A program made the position numbers and the translations under genes. Below the pieces are notes generated by a model. It had not been told where the DNA came from, did not search any database, and was given only the letters and a program-made list of their open reading frames with translations. 17,464 bases of DNA from Porphyromonadaceae bacterium UBA4259 (GTDB lineage: Bacteria; Bacteroidota; Bacteroidia; Bacteroidales; Muribaculaceae): NCBI GenBank assembly GCA_002396125.1, contig DGWL01000040.1, positions 1-17,464 of the forward strand, given 5' to 3'. This document shows, one piece after another, positions 9,056 to 16,338 of this stretch (positions are counted from its first letter, which is position 1; each line of letters starts with the position of its first letter).

Positions 9056-11116
9056 ATGTTAAAACAACTTGCTGCGACATTGCTGGCTCTTGTTGTGTGT
9101 GTCTTGGGCATTGCTGCCCAGGAAACTACCTCTTTGCCCGTTGTTAACGATATCGACACCATTCAGTACCTTCAGAATGTGGTGGTCTATGGCAACAAAC
9201 CCTACGGCAATGTCATCCCCTCGCAGATGCTCAAGGGCAAGCAGCTCGAGCGACTTAACAGCCACTCGGTGGCCGATGCCATTCGCTACTTTGCTGGCGT
9301 GCAGCTCAAGGACTATGGTGGTGTGGGTGGTATCAAGACCGTGGATATGCGCTCGATGGGTACTAATCACATGGGCGTGTTTTACGATGGCATTCAGTTA
9401 GGCAACGCACAGAATGGGCAGATCGACTTGGGGCGTTTCTCTCTTGATAATGTGGAGGAAATTTCGCTCTACAATGGTCAAAAGAGCGAGATATTCCAGC
9501 CGGCGCGTGACTATGGCTCGGCAGGTAGCATCTATCTGCGCACTCGCCGCCCTAAATTTAATGGTGAGAAGAACGACAACCTCAATGTGACGATGCGCAC
9601 CGGCTCCTTTGGCCTTGCCAACCCTAGCGTGCGCTGGGAGCACCGTTTCAACCGCAACCTCACCATGTCGCTAAATGCAGAATACACCTATGCCACGGGT
9701 CAGTACCACTTCCGCTACCGCAAGGTGTTCAGCGATGGGGTAGTAGCTTGGGACACCACTGCCGTGCGCAAGAATGGCGACATCAGCTCGCTCAGGCTTG
9801 AGGGTGCGATATTTGGCGCCATCACCGATGGTAAGTGGAATGTTAAGGCCTACTACTACGACAGCGAGCGTGGCATTCCTGGCGCAATTATTAATAACGT
9901 GTGGCAGAACTCTCAGCGCCAGTGGGACCGTAATCTCTTCGTTCAAGGCAGCTGGCAGAAGCGCATCACCGAGCGTTATGAGATGATGGTCAACGCCAAG
10001 TATGCTCGCGACTACATGCGTTATCTCAACCCCGACACCACATTGATGTATATCGACAACAAGTTCTGGCAGGACGAGATATATCTCTCCAGTGCCAACA
10101 AATACACCATCATGACCGACTGGGACGTGAACTTGAGTGTTGACTACAAGTGGAACAGCCTCAACTCTAATCTTGTGAATTTTGCCTATCCCACCCGCCA
10201 CACGGTGCTTGCCGCACTGGCTACCGCCCGCACATGGCGAGGTTTCAAGATTCAGGCAAGTGTGCTCTACACCCATGTCAACGACCGCTACTCTTCGCGC
10301 TCGGCAGGAGTAGTGATTGAGAAGCACAACAAGCACCTCAACAAGTTCACGCCGGCGGTGTTCATGAGCTATCAGCCGTGGCAGGAGCATGACTTGAATT
10401 TCAGAGCATTCTTCAAGCGCATCTTCCGTATGCCCACCTTCAACGACCTGTATTACACCGACATTGGCAATGCCGGGCTGCGACCTGAGTATGCCACGCA
10501 GTGGAATGTGGGAGTGCTTTATCAGCACTATTACGAGCAGGGGTGGTTCCGTGGCGTTAAGCTTAGTGCCGATGCCTATTACAACATTGTCAACGACAAG
10601 ATTATAGCAGTGCCCAAAGGCACTGGACAATACCGCTGGATGATGATGAACATAGGCAAGGTAAAGATACGCGGCATAGATTTCACCGCGCGCCTAGCGT
10701 TCCGCCTGCCTCACGACATCGTGCTTGAGGGAGGCCTTAACTATACCTACCAGAAAGCTCAAGACTATACCAACCCTGCCGATACCCTCGACGGTGGCAC
10801 CTACAAGGGCCAGATTGCCTACATCCCCTGGCACAGTGGCAGTGCTACAGTGCACGCTGGATGGAAGAATCTTGACTTGAACTACAGTTGCATCTATGTG
10901 GGCGAGCGTTACCACAACAGTGCCAACATCCTCGCCAACCACGAGCAACCGTGGTACACCCACGACTTGAGCGCCAGCTATCAGTTTAAAATGGGCAAGA
11001 CGTTGCTCAAAGTCACTGCCGAGGTCAACAACATCTTCAATCAGCAGTATGACGTGATTCAAAACTATCCCATGCCTGGACGCAACTATAGGCTGATATT
11101 AAAATTTGATATATGA
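9056..11116 (+). CDS. btuB: TonB-dependent outer membrane cobalamin receptor (BtuB-like)
   Basis: Outer membrane beta-barrel that imports corrinoids using TonB energy. The protein has 686 residues. Residues 1-21 are a Sec signal peptide (cleavage near GIAA|Q). A TonB-box-like VVVYG is at 42-46, and the plug domain runs roughly from 50 to 165 (VADAIRYFAGVQLKDYGG, VDMRSMG, GVFYDGIQL, GSAGSIYLR). The rest is a barrel of alternating aromatic strands ending in NYRLILKFDI, a typical C-terminal strand for barrel insertion. There is no N-terminal carboxypeptidase-like domain and no SusC signature, which fits BtuB rather than a glycan SusC. Substrate assignment rests on the riboswitch directly upstream and the BtuG-like gene downstream, with which it overlaps by 4 bases (ATGA). 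Confidence 0.9.
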   Translation: MLKQLAATLLALVVCVLGIAAQETTSLPVVNDIDTIQYLQNVVVYGNKPYGNVIPSQMLKGKQLERLNSHSVADAIRYFAGVQLKDYGGVGGIKTVDMRSMGTNHMGVFYDGIQLGNAQNGQIDLGRFSLDNVEEISLYNGQKSEIFQPARDYGSAGSIYLRTRRPKFNGEKNDNLNVTMRTGSFGLANPSVRWEHRFNRNLTMSLNAEYTYATGQYHFRYRKVFSDGVVAWDTTAVRKNGDISSLRLEGAIFGAITDGKWNVKAYYYDSERGIPGAIINNVWQNSQRQWDRNLFVQGSWQKRITERYEMMVNAKYARDYMRYLNPDTTLMYIDNKFWQDEIYLSSANKYTIMTDWDVNLSVDYKWNSLNSNLVNFAYPTRHTVLAALATARTWRGFKIQASVLYTHVNDRYSSRSAGVVIEKHNKHLNKFTPAVFMSYQPWQEHDLNFRAFFKRIFRMPTFNDLYYTDIGNAGLRPEYATQWNVGVLYQHYYEQGWFRGVKLSADAYYNIVNDKIIAVPKGTGQYRWMMMNIGKVKIRGIDFTARLAFRLPHDIVLEGGLNYTYQKAQDYTNPADTLDGGTYKGQIAYIPWHSGSATVHAGWKNLDLNYSCIYVGERYHNSANILANHEQPWYTHDLSASYQFKMGKTLLKVTAEVNNIFNQQYDVIQNYPMPGRNYRLILKFDI

Positions 11117-12279
11117 GAATAAAACTGCACATATTATTCTCCCACTTGATGCTCTCTGTACTGATGCTCACGGCGGTCTCCTGTCGTGAGGAAGTGGTGA
11201 TTTTCATTCCCGAGGAGGTGGAAATTACGGCACCACAATACACCTCGGTGCAGGGGTTCTACCTGCTCAACGAGGCCAACATGGGTAGCAACAAGGCCAC
11301 GCTCGACTACTACAACATGCGCACAGGACGCTACACGCGCAACATCTTTGGCTATGCCAATCCCAATGTGCCCAAGGAGATGGGCGACGTGGGTAATGAC
11401 CTGGGCATCTATGGCAGCAAGCTCTATGCCGTGATTAACTGCTCCGACAAGATTGACGTGATGGACAAGAACACTGTCAAGAAGATAGGGCAAATCAACA
11501 TCCCCAACTGCCGCTTTATCAAGTTCTATAAAGGCTATGCTTACGTCACCAGCTATGCCGGTCCAGTGGTTATCAACCCAAACTATGAGCAGCGCGGTTA
11601 TGTAGCCAAAGTCGATACCGCAACCCTTCAGGTGGTGGACCGATGTCTGGTGGGTTTCCAGCCCGATGAACTAGACATCATCAACGACAAGATTTATGTC
11701 GCCAACTCGGGCGGCTACATGGTGCCCAACTACGAGAACACCATCTCGGTTATCGACATCAACACCTTCACCGAGGAGAAGAGGATAGAGATTGACATCA
11801 ACCTGCAGTGCTGCCGTGCCGACAGGCATGGCAACCTGTGGATTTCGTCGCGTGGCGACTATTATGACCATCCCAGCCGTCTTTTTGTCTATGACACGCG
11901 TCACGAGCGCCTGCTCAAGACCTTCGACACCGAGGTGAGCAGCATGTGGCTCGATGGCGACTCGCTCTATGTGATAGGCGTGCAGTGGAGCTATGTGTCA
12001 ATGCACAACGAGGTTTCCTATGCGCTCATCAACACGTCCACTCTTGAGCAAGTGTCGAGTCATTTCATCAGCGATGGCACAGAGCAGGCAATCGCGATGC
12101 CCTACAGTGTTGCTGTCAACCCTATCACCAAGGAGATTTATGTTACCGATGCTAAGGACTACGTCTCACCCGGTCGTCTTTACTGTTTCAGCCCTGAGGG
12201 AGTGAAGCTGTGGGATGTGCGCACTGGCGACATCCCGGCTCACTTCGTGTTCCTGGGTGATAACATTAATGAGAAATAA
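11113..12279 (+). CDS. btuG: BtuG-like surface lipoprotein, YncE/DUF5074-type beta-propeller
   Basis: Probable surface-exposed lipoprotein that captures vitamin B12 and hands it to the BtuB partner. BtuG proteins of gut Bacteroidetes are beta-propellers encoded next to btuB and bind B12 very tightly (established for that family). The protein has 388 residues. The signal peptide ends in a lipobox LTAVSC with the lipidated cysteine at C24. The next residues are Arg-Glu-Glu, resembling the basic-acidic-acidic lipoprotein export signal described in Bacteroidetes for surface display. From about residue 45 the chain has propeller-like repeats (GFYLLNEAN, LYAVINCSDKIDVMD, YAYVTSYAG, IYVANSGGY, GNLWISSRGDY, EIYVTDAKDY). 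The start overlaps the btuB stop by 4 bases, implying translational coupling. BtuG identity is inferred from fold type, lipobox and position, not from a search. Confidence 0.85.
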   Translation: MRIKLHILFSHLMLSVLMLTAVSCREEVVIFIPEEVEITAPQYTSVQGFYLLNEANMGSNKATLDYYNMRTGRYTRNIFGYANPNVPKEMGDVGNDLGIYGSKLYAVINCSDKIDVMDKNTVKKIGQINIPNCRFIKFYKGYAYVTSYAGPVVINPNYEQRGYVAKVDTATLQVVDRCLVGFQPDELDIINDKIYVANSGGYMVPNYENTISVIDINTFTEEKRIEIDINLQCCRADRHGNLWISSRGDYYDHPSRLFVYDTRHERLLKTFDTEVSSMWLDGDSLYVIGVQWSYVSMHNEVSYALINTSTLEQVSSHFISDGTEQAIAMPYSVAVNPITKEIYVTDAKDYVSPGRLYCFSPEGVKLWDVRTGDIPAHFVFLGDNINEK

Positions 12280-12310
12280 CAAATAATAGATTATACATAC
12301 ACATATATTT

Positions 12311-13549
12311 ATGAGACGTACATTACTTTTTTCATTGGCATTTATTACACTAATGCTTCAAGCGCAGAACAAGCCTTACATCACAAAGGTTTATGATTTC
12401 TTGCCCGCACCAGGGCAGTTTGTGAACGTCTCACCAAGGTTTGAACCTGGCGATTCGTTCGAGAGTGTTATGGCACGAGTGGAGCAGGCTATTTGTGGAA
12501 CTACCACCATCACAAGTGAGGAGGTGGAGATGCCTGATGGCAGCGTTATAATGGTCAACGACACCACCATCAACGTGAAGCCCGGTATGATAAGTTTGGG
12601 GACTTTTGGTGGATATGTGGTGTTTGGCTTCGACCACCCAGTGGTGAATGTGGAAGGTGAGTATGACTTGCAGGTCTTCGGCAACTCATTCCAGGCCGAA
12701 GGGTCATCGACATCGGGTGGCAGTTGCGAGCCTGGCATCGTGCTGGTGAGTTGCGACGTGAACGGCAATGGCATTCCCGATGACCCGTGGTATGAGCTTG
12801 CTGGCAGCGAGTATAATAACCCCAAAACTCAGAAGCACTTCTCCATCACCTATTACAAGCCCGACGAGAACAAGACTCCTGTGCCAGGACAAGGTGCTAT
12901 AACCGATGTGGAGTACATCCGCTGGACTTGCAACAGTGTAGATAGCCTGCAGGAGGGCTATGTGCATAAAAATTCTTTCCATAAGCAAAGCTATTGGCCA
13001 CAATGGGCTGAGGGCGAGACATTGACCTTTGAGGGCACCAAGTTGCCATGCAACGCAGTTAACGAGGGAACTGGCTCCTCGGAATACTGGGTGCAGCATT
13101 TCTATGACTGGGGATATGTTGACAATCGCACCGATTGGGCTTATGGTTATGCCTATAACGCCCCATCGGCCTATGAGACATCTAATAAAGGTTTCAAGCT
13201 AGACTGGGCTGTTGACGATGATGGCAATTCGGTGGAGTTGAAGAAGATTGATTTTGTGAAGGTGTATAGTGCCATGCTCCAACAGTGCGGTTGGCTGGGC
13301 GAGACGTCAACCGAGGTGTGTGGCGCCATCGACCTGCATCCCGATGCCGTGCCCGAGCCCGACCCTGAGGCAGTTCCTGGCGATGTTAACGGTGACCAGG
13401 TGTGCAACAGTGCCGATGTTACCGCGCTCTACAAGTTTATCTTGAGCAACGATTCCAGCACAATTGTGAATGGCGACCAAAACGATGATGGCACCGTCAA
13501 TAGCGCCGATGTCACAGCTGTCTATAAAATTATCCTAGGCGAGAAGTAA
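12311..13549 (+). CDS. Secreted protein of the B12 operon with C-terminal dockerin repeats
   Basis: Function unknown. The protein has 412 residues with a Sec signal peptide (residues 1 to about 18) and no lipobox cysteine. Residues from about 20 to 340 form an extracellular domain that starts KPYITKVYDFLPAPGQFVN and contains GTFGGYVVFGFDHPVVN and an EF-hand-like loop DVNGNGIPDD (149-158). It resembles the 'cell surface proteins' I associate with btuB/btuG loci in Bacteroides (from memory). An acidic proline linker (PEPDPEAVPG) leads to two dockerin-type calcium loops, DVNGDQVCNSAD (358-369) and DQNDDGTVNSAD (389-400), each followed by a helix (VTALYKFIL, VTAVYKIIL). It follows btuG by 31 bases with no promoter visible. 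Dockerins normally bind cohesins; none is encoded here. A role in corrinoid binding or surface assembly is inference from position. Confidence 0.85.
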   Translation: MRRTLLFSLAFITLMLQAQNKPYITKVYDFLPAPGQFVNVSPRFEPGDSFESVMARVEQAICGTTTITSEEVEMPDGSVIMVNDTTINVKPGMISLGTFGGYVVFGFDHPVVNVEGEYDLQVFGNSFQAEGSSTSGGSCEPGIVLVSCDVNGNGIPDDPWYELAGSEYNNPKTQKHFSITYYKPDENKTPVPGQGAITDVEYIRWTCNSVDSLQEGYVHKNSFHKQSYWPQWAEGETLTFEGTKLPCNAVNEGTGSSEYWVQHFYDWGYVDNRTDWAYGYAYNAPSAYETSNKGFKLDWAVDDDGNSVELKKIDFVKVYSAMLQQCGWLGETSTEVCGAIDLHPDAVPEPDPEAVPGDVNGDQVCNSADVTALYKFILSNDSSTIVNGDQNDDGTVNSADVTAVYKIILGEK

Positions 13550-13589
13550 ATTAACAATTATACAATTTTCTAAAACCACAATTTTTATT

Positions 13590-14567
13590 ATGAAGAAATT
13601 TTTTACACTTTTTGCAGCAGTAGCACTTACTGCTTCGGCAACAATGGCCGATGTTATCACGCTCGACTTGAACAAACCTATGAACCCCACATCACTCGAG
13701 TATAACGAGCAGGGCATCTGGACCGGATGCTACAACGATGTTGACTACACCTGGATGGAGTTTGGCGACGAGAACGGCGAGTTCCTGCTCTCTCACCTCA
13801 TTGGCGGCGAGGGTTCGTCGTGGGGCGGCATGTACTGGGACGGTTTCTGCCCTGCTCTGGGTGGCGACCAGACCGACTATGGTCAGGCTGGTTCAAGTGC
13901 CTCGTGGACTACTAACTATGGTGGCTGCATGGCAGGTGGCGGTTGTGTCATCAACGCCGATGGCTCGGTGAGTGCCGACCCAGCTCAACCCTATCTCGTG
14001 GGTTACTGGGGCTCATGGAGCGCCGACCCCACCAATCAGGTGAAGTTTGTCAACAAGAATGGCAACACCACATTCCGTCCTGCTGGTGTCTATGTTTGCA
14101 ACCATCCATGGCCTTACTATGGCTGTGCTCATGGCGACGGTTTTGCTCGCGCTTTTGAGGAAGGCGACTACTTTGAGCTCACTGCTCATGGCGTTGACGC
14201 CGATGGCAACGAGACAACCACTAGCATCAATTTGGTAGAATACACCAATGGTGAGCTCCAGGCCCTGAACGACTGGACGTTCTTCGACCTCTCGAGTCTG
14301 GGCGAGGTTGAGAGCGTTTACTTCACTCTGAACTCTACCGACGGTGGAGACTATGGCATGAACACCGCCGCCTACTTCTGCATGGATAAGTTCCAGGTTA
14401 ACGACATTCCCACCGCAATCAATAATGTCAACACCGGCAAGCAGGTTGCAGGCGTGAAGTATGTGAACCTGGCAGGCGTTGAGAGCGCAACACCTTTCCA
14501 GGGTGTTAACATTGCTGTTACCACCTACACCGACGGCACCCGCTCAACAGCTAAAATCGTGCGCTAA
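13590..14567 (+). CDS. Secreted DUF4465-type protein with type IX-like C-terminal domain
   Basis: Function unknown; last gene of the B12 operon. The protein has 325 residues. Residues 1-20 are a signal peptide (cleavage near ATMA|D), with no lipobox. Residues about 30-270 match my recollection of DUF4465, a beta-sandwich-like extracellular domain rich in Trp, Tyr and Gly (WGGMYWDGF, PYLVGYW, VYVCNHPW, WTFFDLSSLGEVESVYF, AYFCMDKFQV). It has seven cysteines, including a paired motif C170-x-H172 and C179-x-H181. Residues about 288-325 (KYVNLAG...GVNIAVTTYTDG...AKIVR) look like a variant type IX secretion sorting domain. The gap from the dockerin gene is 40 bases with no promoter box, so co-transcription under the riboswitch is likely. 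It could be a corrinoid-binding accessory protein; that is inference from position. Confidence 0.83.
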   Translation: MKKFFTLFAAVALTASATMADVITLDLNKPMNPTSLEYNEQGIWTGCYNDVDYTWMEFGDENGEFLLSHLIGGEGSSWGGMYWDGFCPALGGDQTDYGQAGSSASWTTNYGGCMAGGGCVINADGSVSADPAQPYLVGYWGSWSADPTNQVKFVNKNGNTTFRPAGVYVCNHPWPYYGCAHGDGFARAFEEGDYFELTAHGVDADGNETTTSINLVEYTNGELQALNDWTFFDLSSLGEVESVYFTLNSTDGGDYGMNTAAYFCMDKFQVNDIPTAINNVNTGKQVAGVKYVNLAGVESATPFQGVNIAVTTYTDGTRSTAKIVR

Positions 14568-14600
14568 AAGTGTGCGTTGATTATAATCTTTATTAAATTG

Positions 14601-14640
14601 AAAGGACCGCATCCAGGTTAAAATGGGAGCGGTCCTTTTT
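14601..14640 (+). terminator. Terminator of the B12 operon, possibly bidirectional
   Basis: AAAGGACCGC (14601-14610) pairs perfectly with GCGGTCCTTT (14629-14638) and is followed by a T run to 14640. It lies 34 bases after the DUF4465 gene stop and 35 bases beyond the recA stop on the other strand. Read on the minus strand, the stem ends in TTT followed by CAATTT, so it may also terminate recA transcripts, less strongly. Confidence 0.88.
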
Positions 14641-14674
14641 CTAGGTGTGCACAAGCAAGAGGCACTGTTGTTGC

Positions 14675-15742
14675 CTACTTCTTCTTGGTTGTGCCATTCT
14701 TCATGGCTTCAAAAATCTTGGCTTCGAGTTCCTCGGCCAACTCGGGATTATCTTCAATGAGTTGCTTGGCATTATCGCGGCCCTGGAACTTGGTGCCCTC
14801 GTAGGACAGCCATGCTCCACTCTTGTTGATGATGCCAAACTGGATGCCCAGGTCGATAATCTCGCCAATCTTCGAAATACCCTTGCCAAAGAGAATCTCA
14901 AACTCTGCCTTGCGGAATGGTGGAGCCACCTTGTTCTTGACCACCTTCACGCGGGTGAGGTTGCCAATCACTTGGTCGCCATCTTTGAGCTGACCAATGC
15001 GGCGAATGTCGATGCGCACCGATGCATAGAACTTGAGGGCATTACCGCCGGTAGTGGTCTCGGGGTTGCCGAAGAGAACGCCCAGTTTCTCGCGCAACTG
15101 GTTGATGAAGATGCAGGTGGTGTTGGTCTTGGAGATGGTGGCTGTGAGCTTGCGCAGCGCTTGCGACATGAGTCGTGCCTGCAGGCCCATTTTGCTCTCG
15201 CCCATCTCGCCTTCAATCTCGGCCTTGGGGGTGAGTGCGGCAACCGAGTCGATTACCACAATGTCGACGGCCGAGGAGCGGATGAGCTGGTCGGCAATCT
15301 CGAGTGCCTGCTCGCCGTTGTCGGGCTGTGAAATCCACAGGTTGTTAACGTCAACTCCCAGCGACTCGGCGTAGAAGCGGTCGAATGCATGCTCGGCGTC
15401 GATGATGGCTGCGATACCGCCCATCTTCTGAGCCTCGGCAATAGCGTGGATAGCCAGGGTTGTCTTACCACTCGACTCGGGACCGTAAATTTCGATGATG
15501 CGACCTCTTGGATATCCGCCCACGCCCAGAGCATAGTTGAGTCCAATCGATCCGCTTGGAATAACCTCCACGTTCTCGATGTTGTCATCGCCCAGTTTCA
15601 TGATAGAGCCGCGGCCATAGGTCTTGTCAATCTTGTCCATAGCCACTTGCAGGGCCTTTAGTTTCTCGGGTGAGGGTGCGATGCGAGCCGGTTGCTCGGC
15701 ATGTGCTTGAGTCTCCTCGGGGTTAAAAAGTTGGTCAGTCAT
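14675..15742 (-). CDS. recA: Recombinase RecA
   Basis: ATP-dependent strand-exchange protein for homologous recombination and DNA repair, cytoplasmic. It is complete at 355 residues. Walker A is GPESSGKTT (87-95), the catalytic glutamate is E117 (DAEHAF), Walker B is IVVID (161-165), and the DNA-binding L2 region begins after INQLREKLG, with Q215 matching E. coli Q194. The N-terminus is about 21 residues longer than E. coli RecA, and the C-terminus is lysine-tipped (TTKKK) after an acidic stretch. The stop is TAG. It begins 25 bases after the bcp stop on the same strand, and no promoter box is seen in that gap, so the two genes are probably co-transcribed. No LexA-type operator is evident upstream. 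Confidence 0.99.
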   Translation of the reverse strand: MTDQLFNPEETQAHAEQPARIAPSPEKLKALQVAMDKIDKTYGRGSIMKLGDDNIENVEVIPSGSIGLNYALGVGGYPRGRIIEIYGPESSGKTTLAIHAIAEAQKMGGIAAIIDAEHAFDRFYAESLGVDVNNLWISQPDNGEQALEIADQLIRSSAVDIVVIDSVAALTPKAEIEGEMGESKMGLQARLMSQALRKLTATISKTNTTCIFINQLREKLGVLFGNPETTTGGNALKFYASVRIDIRRIGQLKDGDQVIGNLTRVKVVKNKVAPPFRKAEFEILFGKGISKIGEIIDLGIQFGIINKSGAWLSYEGTKFQGRDNAKQLIEDNPELAEELEAKIFEAMKNGTTKKK

Positions 15743-15767
15743 AATTGTGATATCAAGTTTAAGTTGT

Positions 15768-16220
15768 TTATAAATTCAGGTTTAGGATTTGGTTGGCACT
15801 GTCCTTGGTGTTAACCTTGTTGATGATGTGCATCACGCAACCTTGCTCATCAACGATGAAGGTTGTGCGCACAGTGCCCATGTAGGTGCGCCCGGCCATT
15901 TTCTTCTCTTGCCACACCCCGAAAGCCTTGTTAAGCTCCAGGTCTACGTCGGCAATGAGAGGGAAGGGCAGGTTGTGCTTGGCTGCAAATTTCTCGTGGC
16001 TTGCCGCACTGTCCTTGCTCACTCCCAACAGTTCAAATCCGGCCTTGCGCAACTTACCATAGCCCTCGCCCAGGCTGCATGCCTCGGCAGTGCAACCGGG
16101 AGTGTTGTCCTTGGGGTAGAAATAGATGATGAGTTTCTTGCCCGCGAAGTCGCTGGCTTTGATTTCGTTGCCCTGGGCATCACGTCCCAGAATCTCGGGT
16201 ATTTTGTCTCCTATCTTCAT
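15768..16220 (-). CDS. bcp: Thioredoxin-dependent thiol peroxidase (peroxiredoxin Q/Bcp)
   Basis: Peroxiredoxin that reduces hydrogen peroxide and organic hydroperoxides with electrons from thioredoxin, in the cytoplasm. It has 150 residues, the normal family length. The active site is YPKDNTPGCTAEACS, with the peroxidatic cysteine C43, the resolving cysteine C48 five residues later (atypical 2-Cys Bcp type), and the conserved arginine R118 in TVRTTFIVD. It lies first in a probable two-gene operon with recA, 25 bases apart, behind a TAACTTTG promoter box. The grouping suggests joint expression of oxidant defence and DNA repair (inference). Confidence 0.97.
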   Translation of the reverse strand: MKIGDKIPEILGRDAQGNEIKASDFAGKKLIIYFYPKDNTPGCTAEACSLGEGYGKLRKAGFELLGVSKDSAASHEKFAAKHNLPFPLIADVDLELNKAFGVWQEKKMAGRTYMGTVRTTFIVDEQGCVMHIINKVNTKDSANQILNLNL

Positions 16221-16260
16221 GATGAAAAAGTGTTTTAGTTAGTTTTATTACTTGGTGTCG

Positions 16261-16268
16261 CAAAGTTA
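16261..16268 (-). promoter_or_regulatory. bcp: Promoter -7 box for bcp-recA
   Basis: On the minus strand TAACTTTG matches TAnnTTTG. It is 41 bases before the bcp ATG, giving a leader of about 35 bases. The only nearby upstream TTG is about 14 bases away, too close for a standard -33 element, so only the -7 box is called. Confidence 0.6.
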
Positions 16269-16338
16269 ATGCTTGATGTGGGCAATTTTTAGGCACTTAT
16301 ATATAAAATAATGTTAACATTTGCGACTTTTATTATCT

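Noticed and set aside
9671..10630. 319-codon minus-strand frame opposite the BtuB-like gene
   Set aside because: Antisense to a barrel gene with clear signal peptide, plug and C-terminal strand; no promoter box or domain supports it.
14645..15331. 228-codon plus-strand frame opposite recA
   Set aside because: Antisense shadow of recA, and it starts right after the operon terminator with no promoter of its own.
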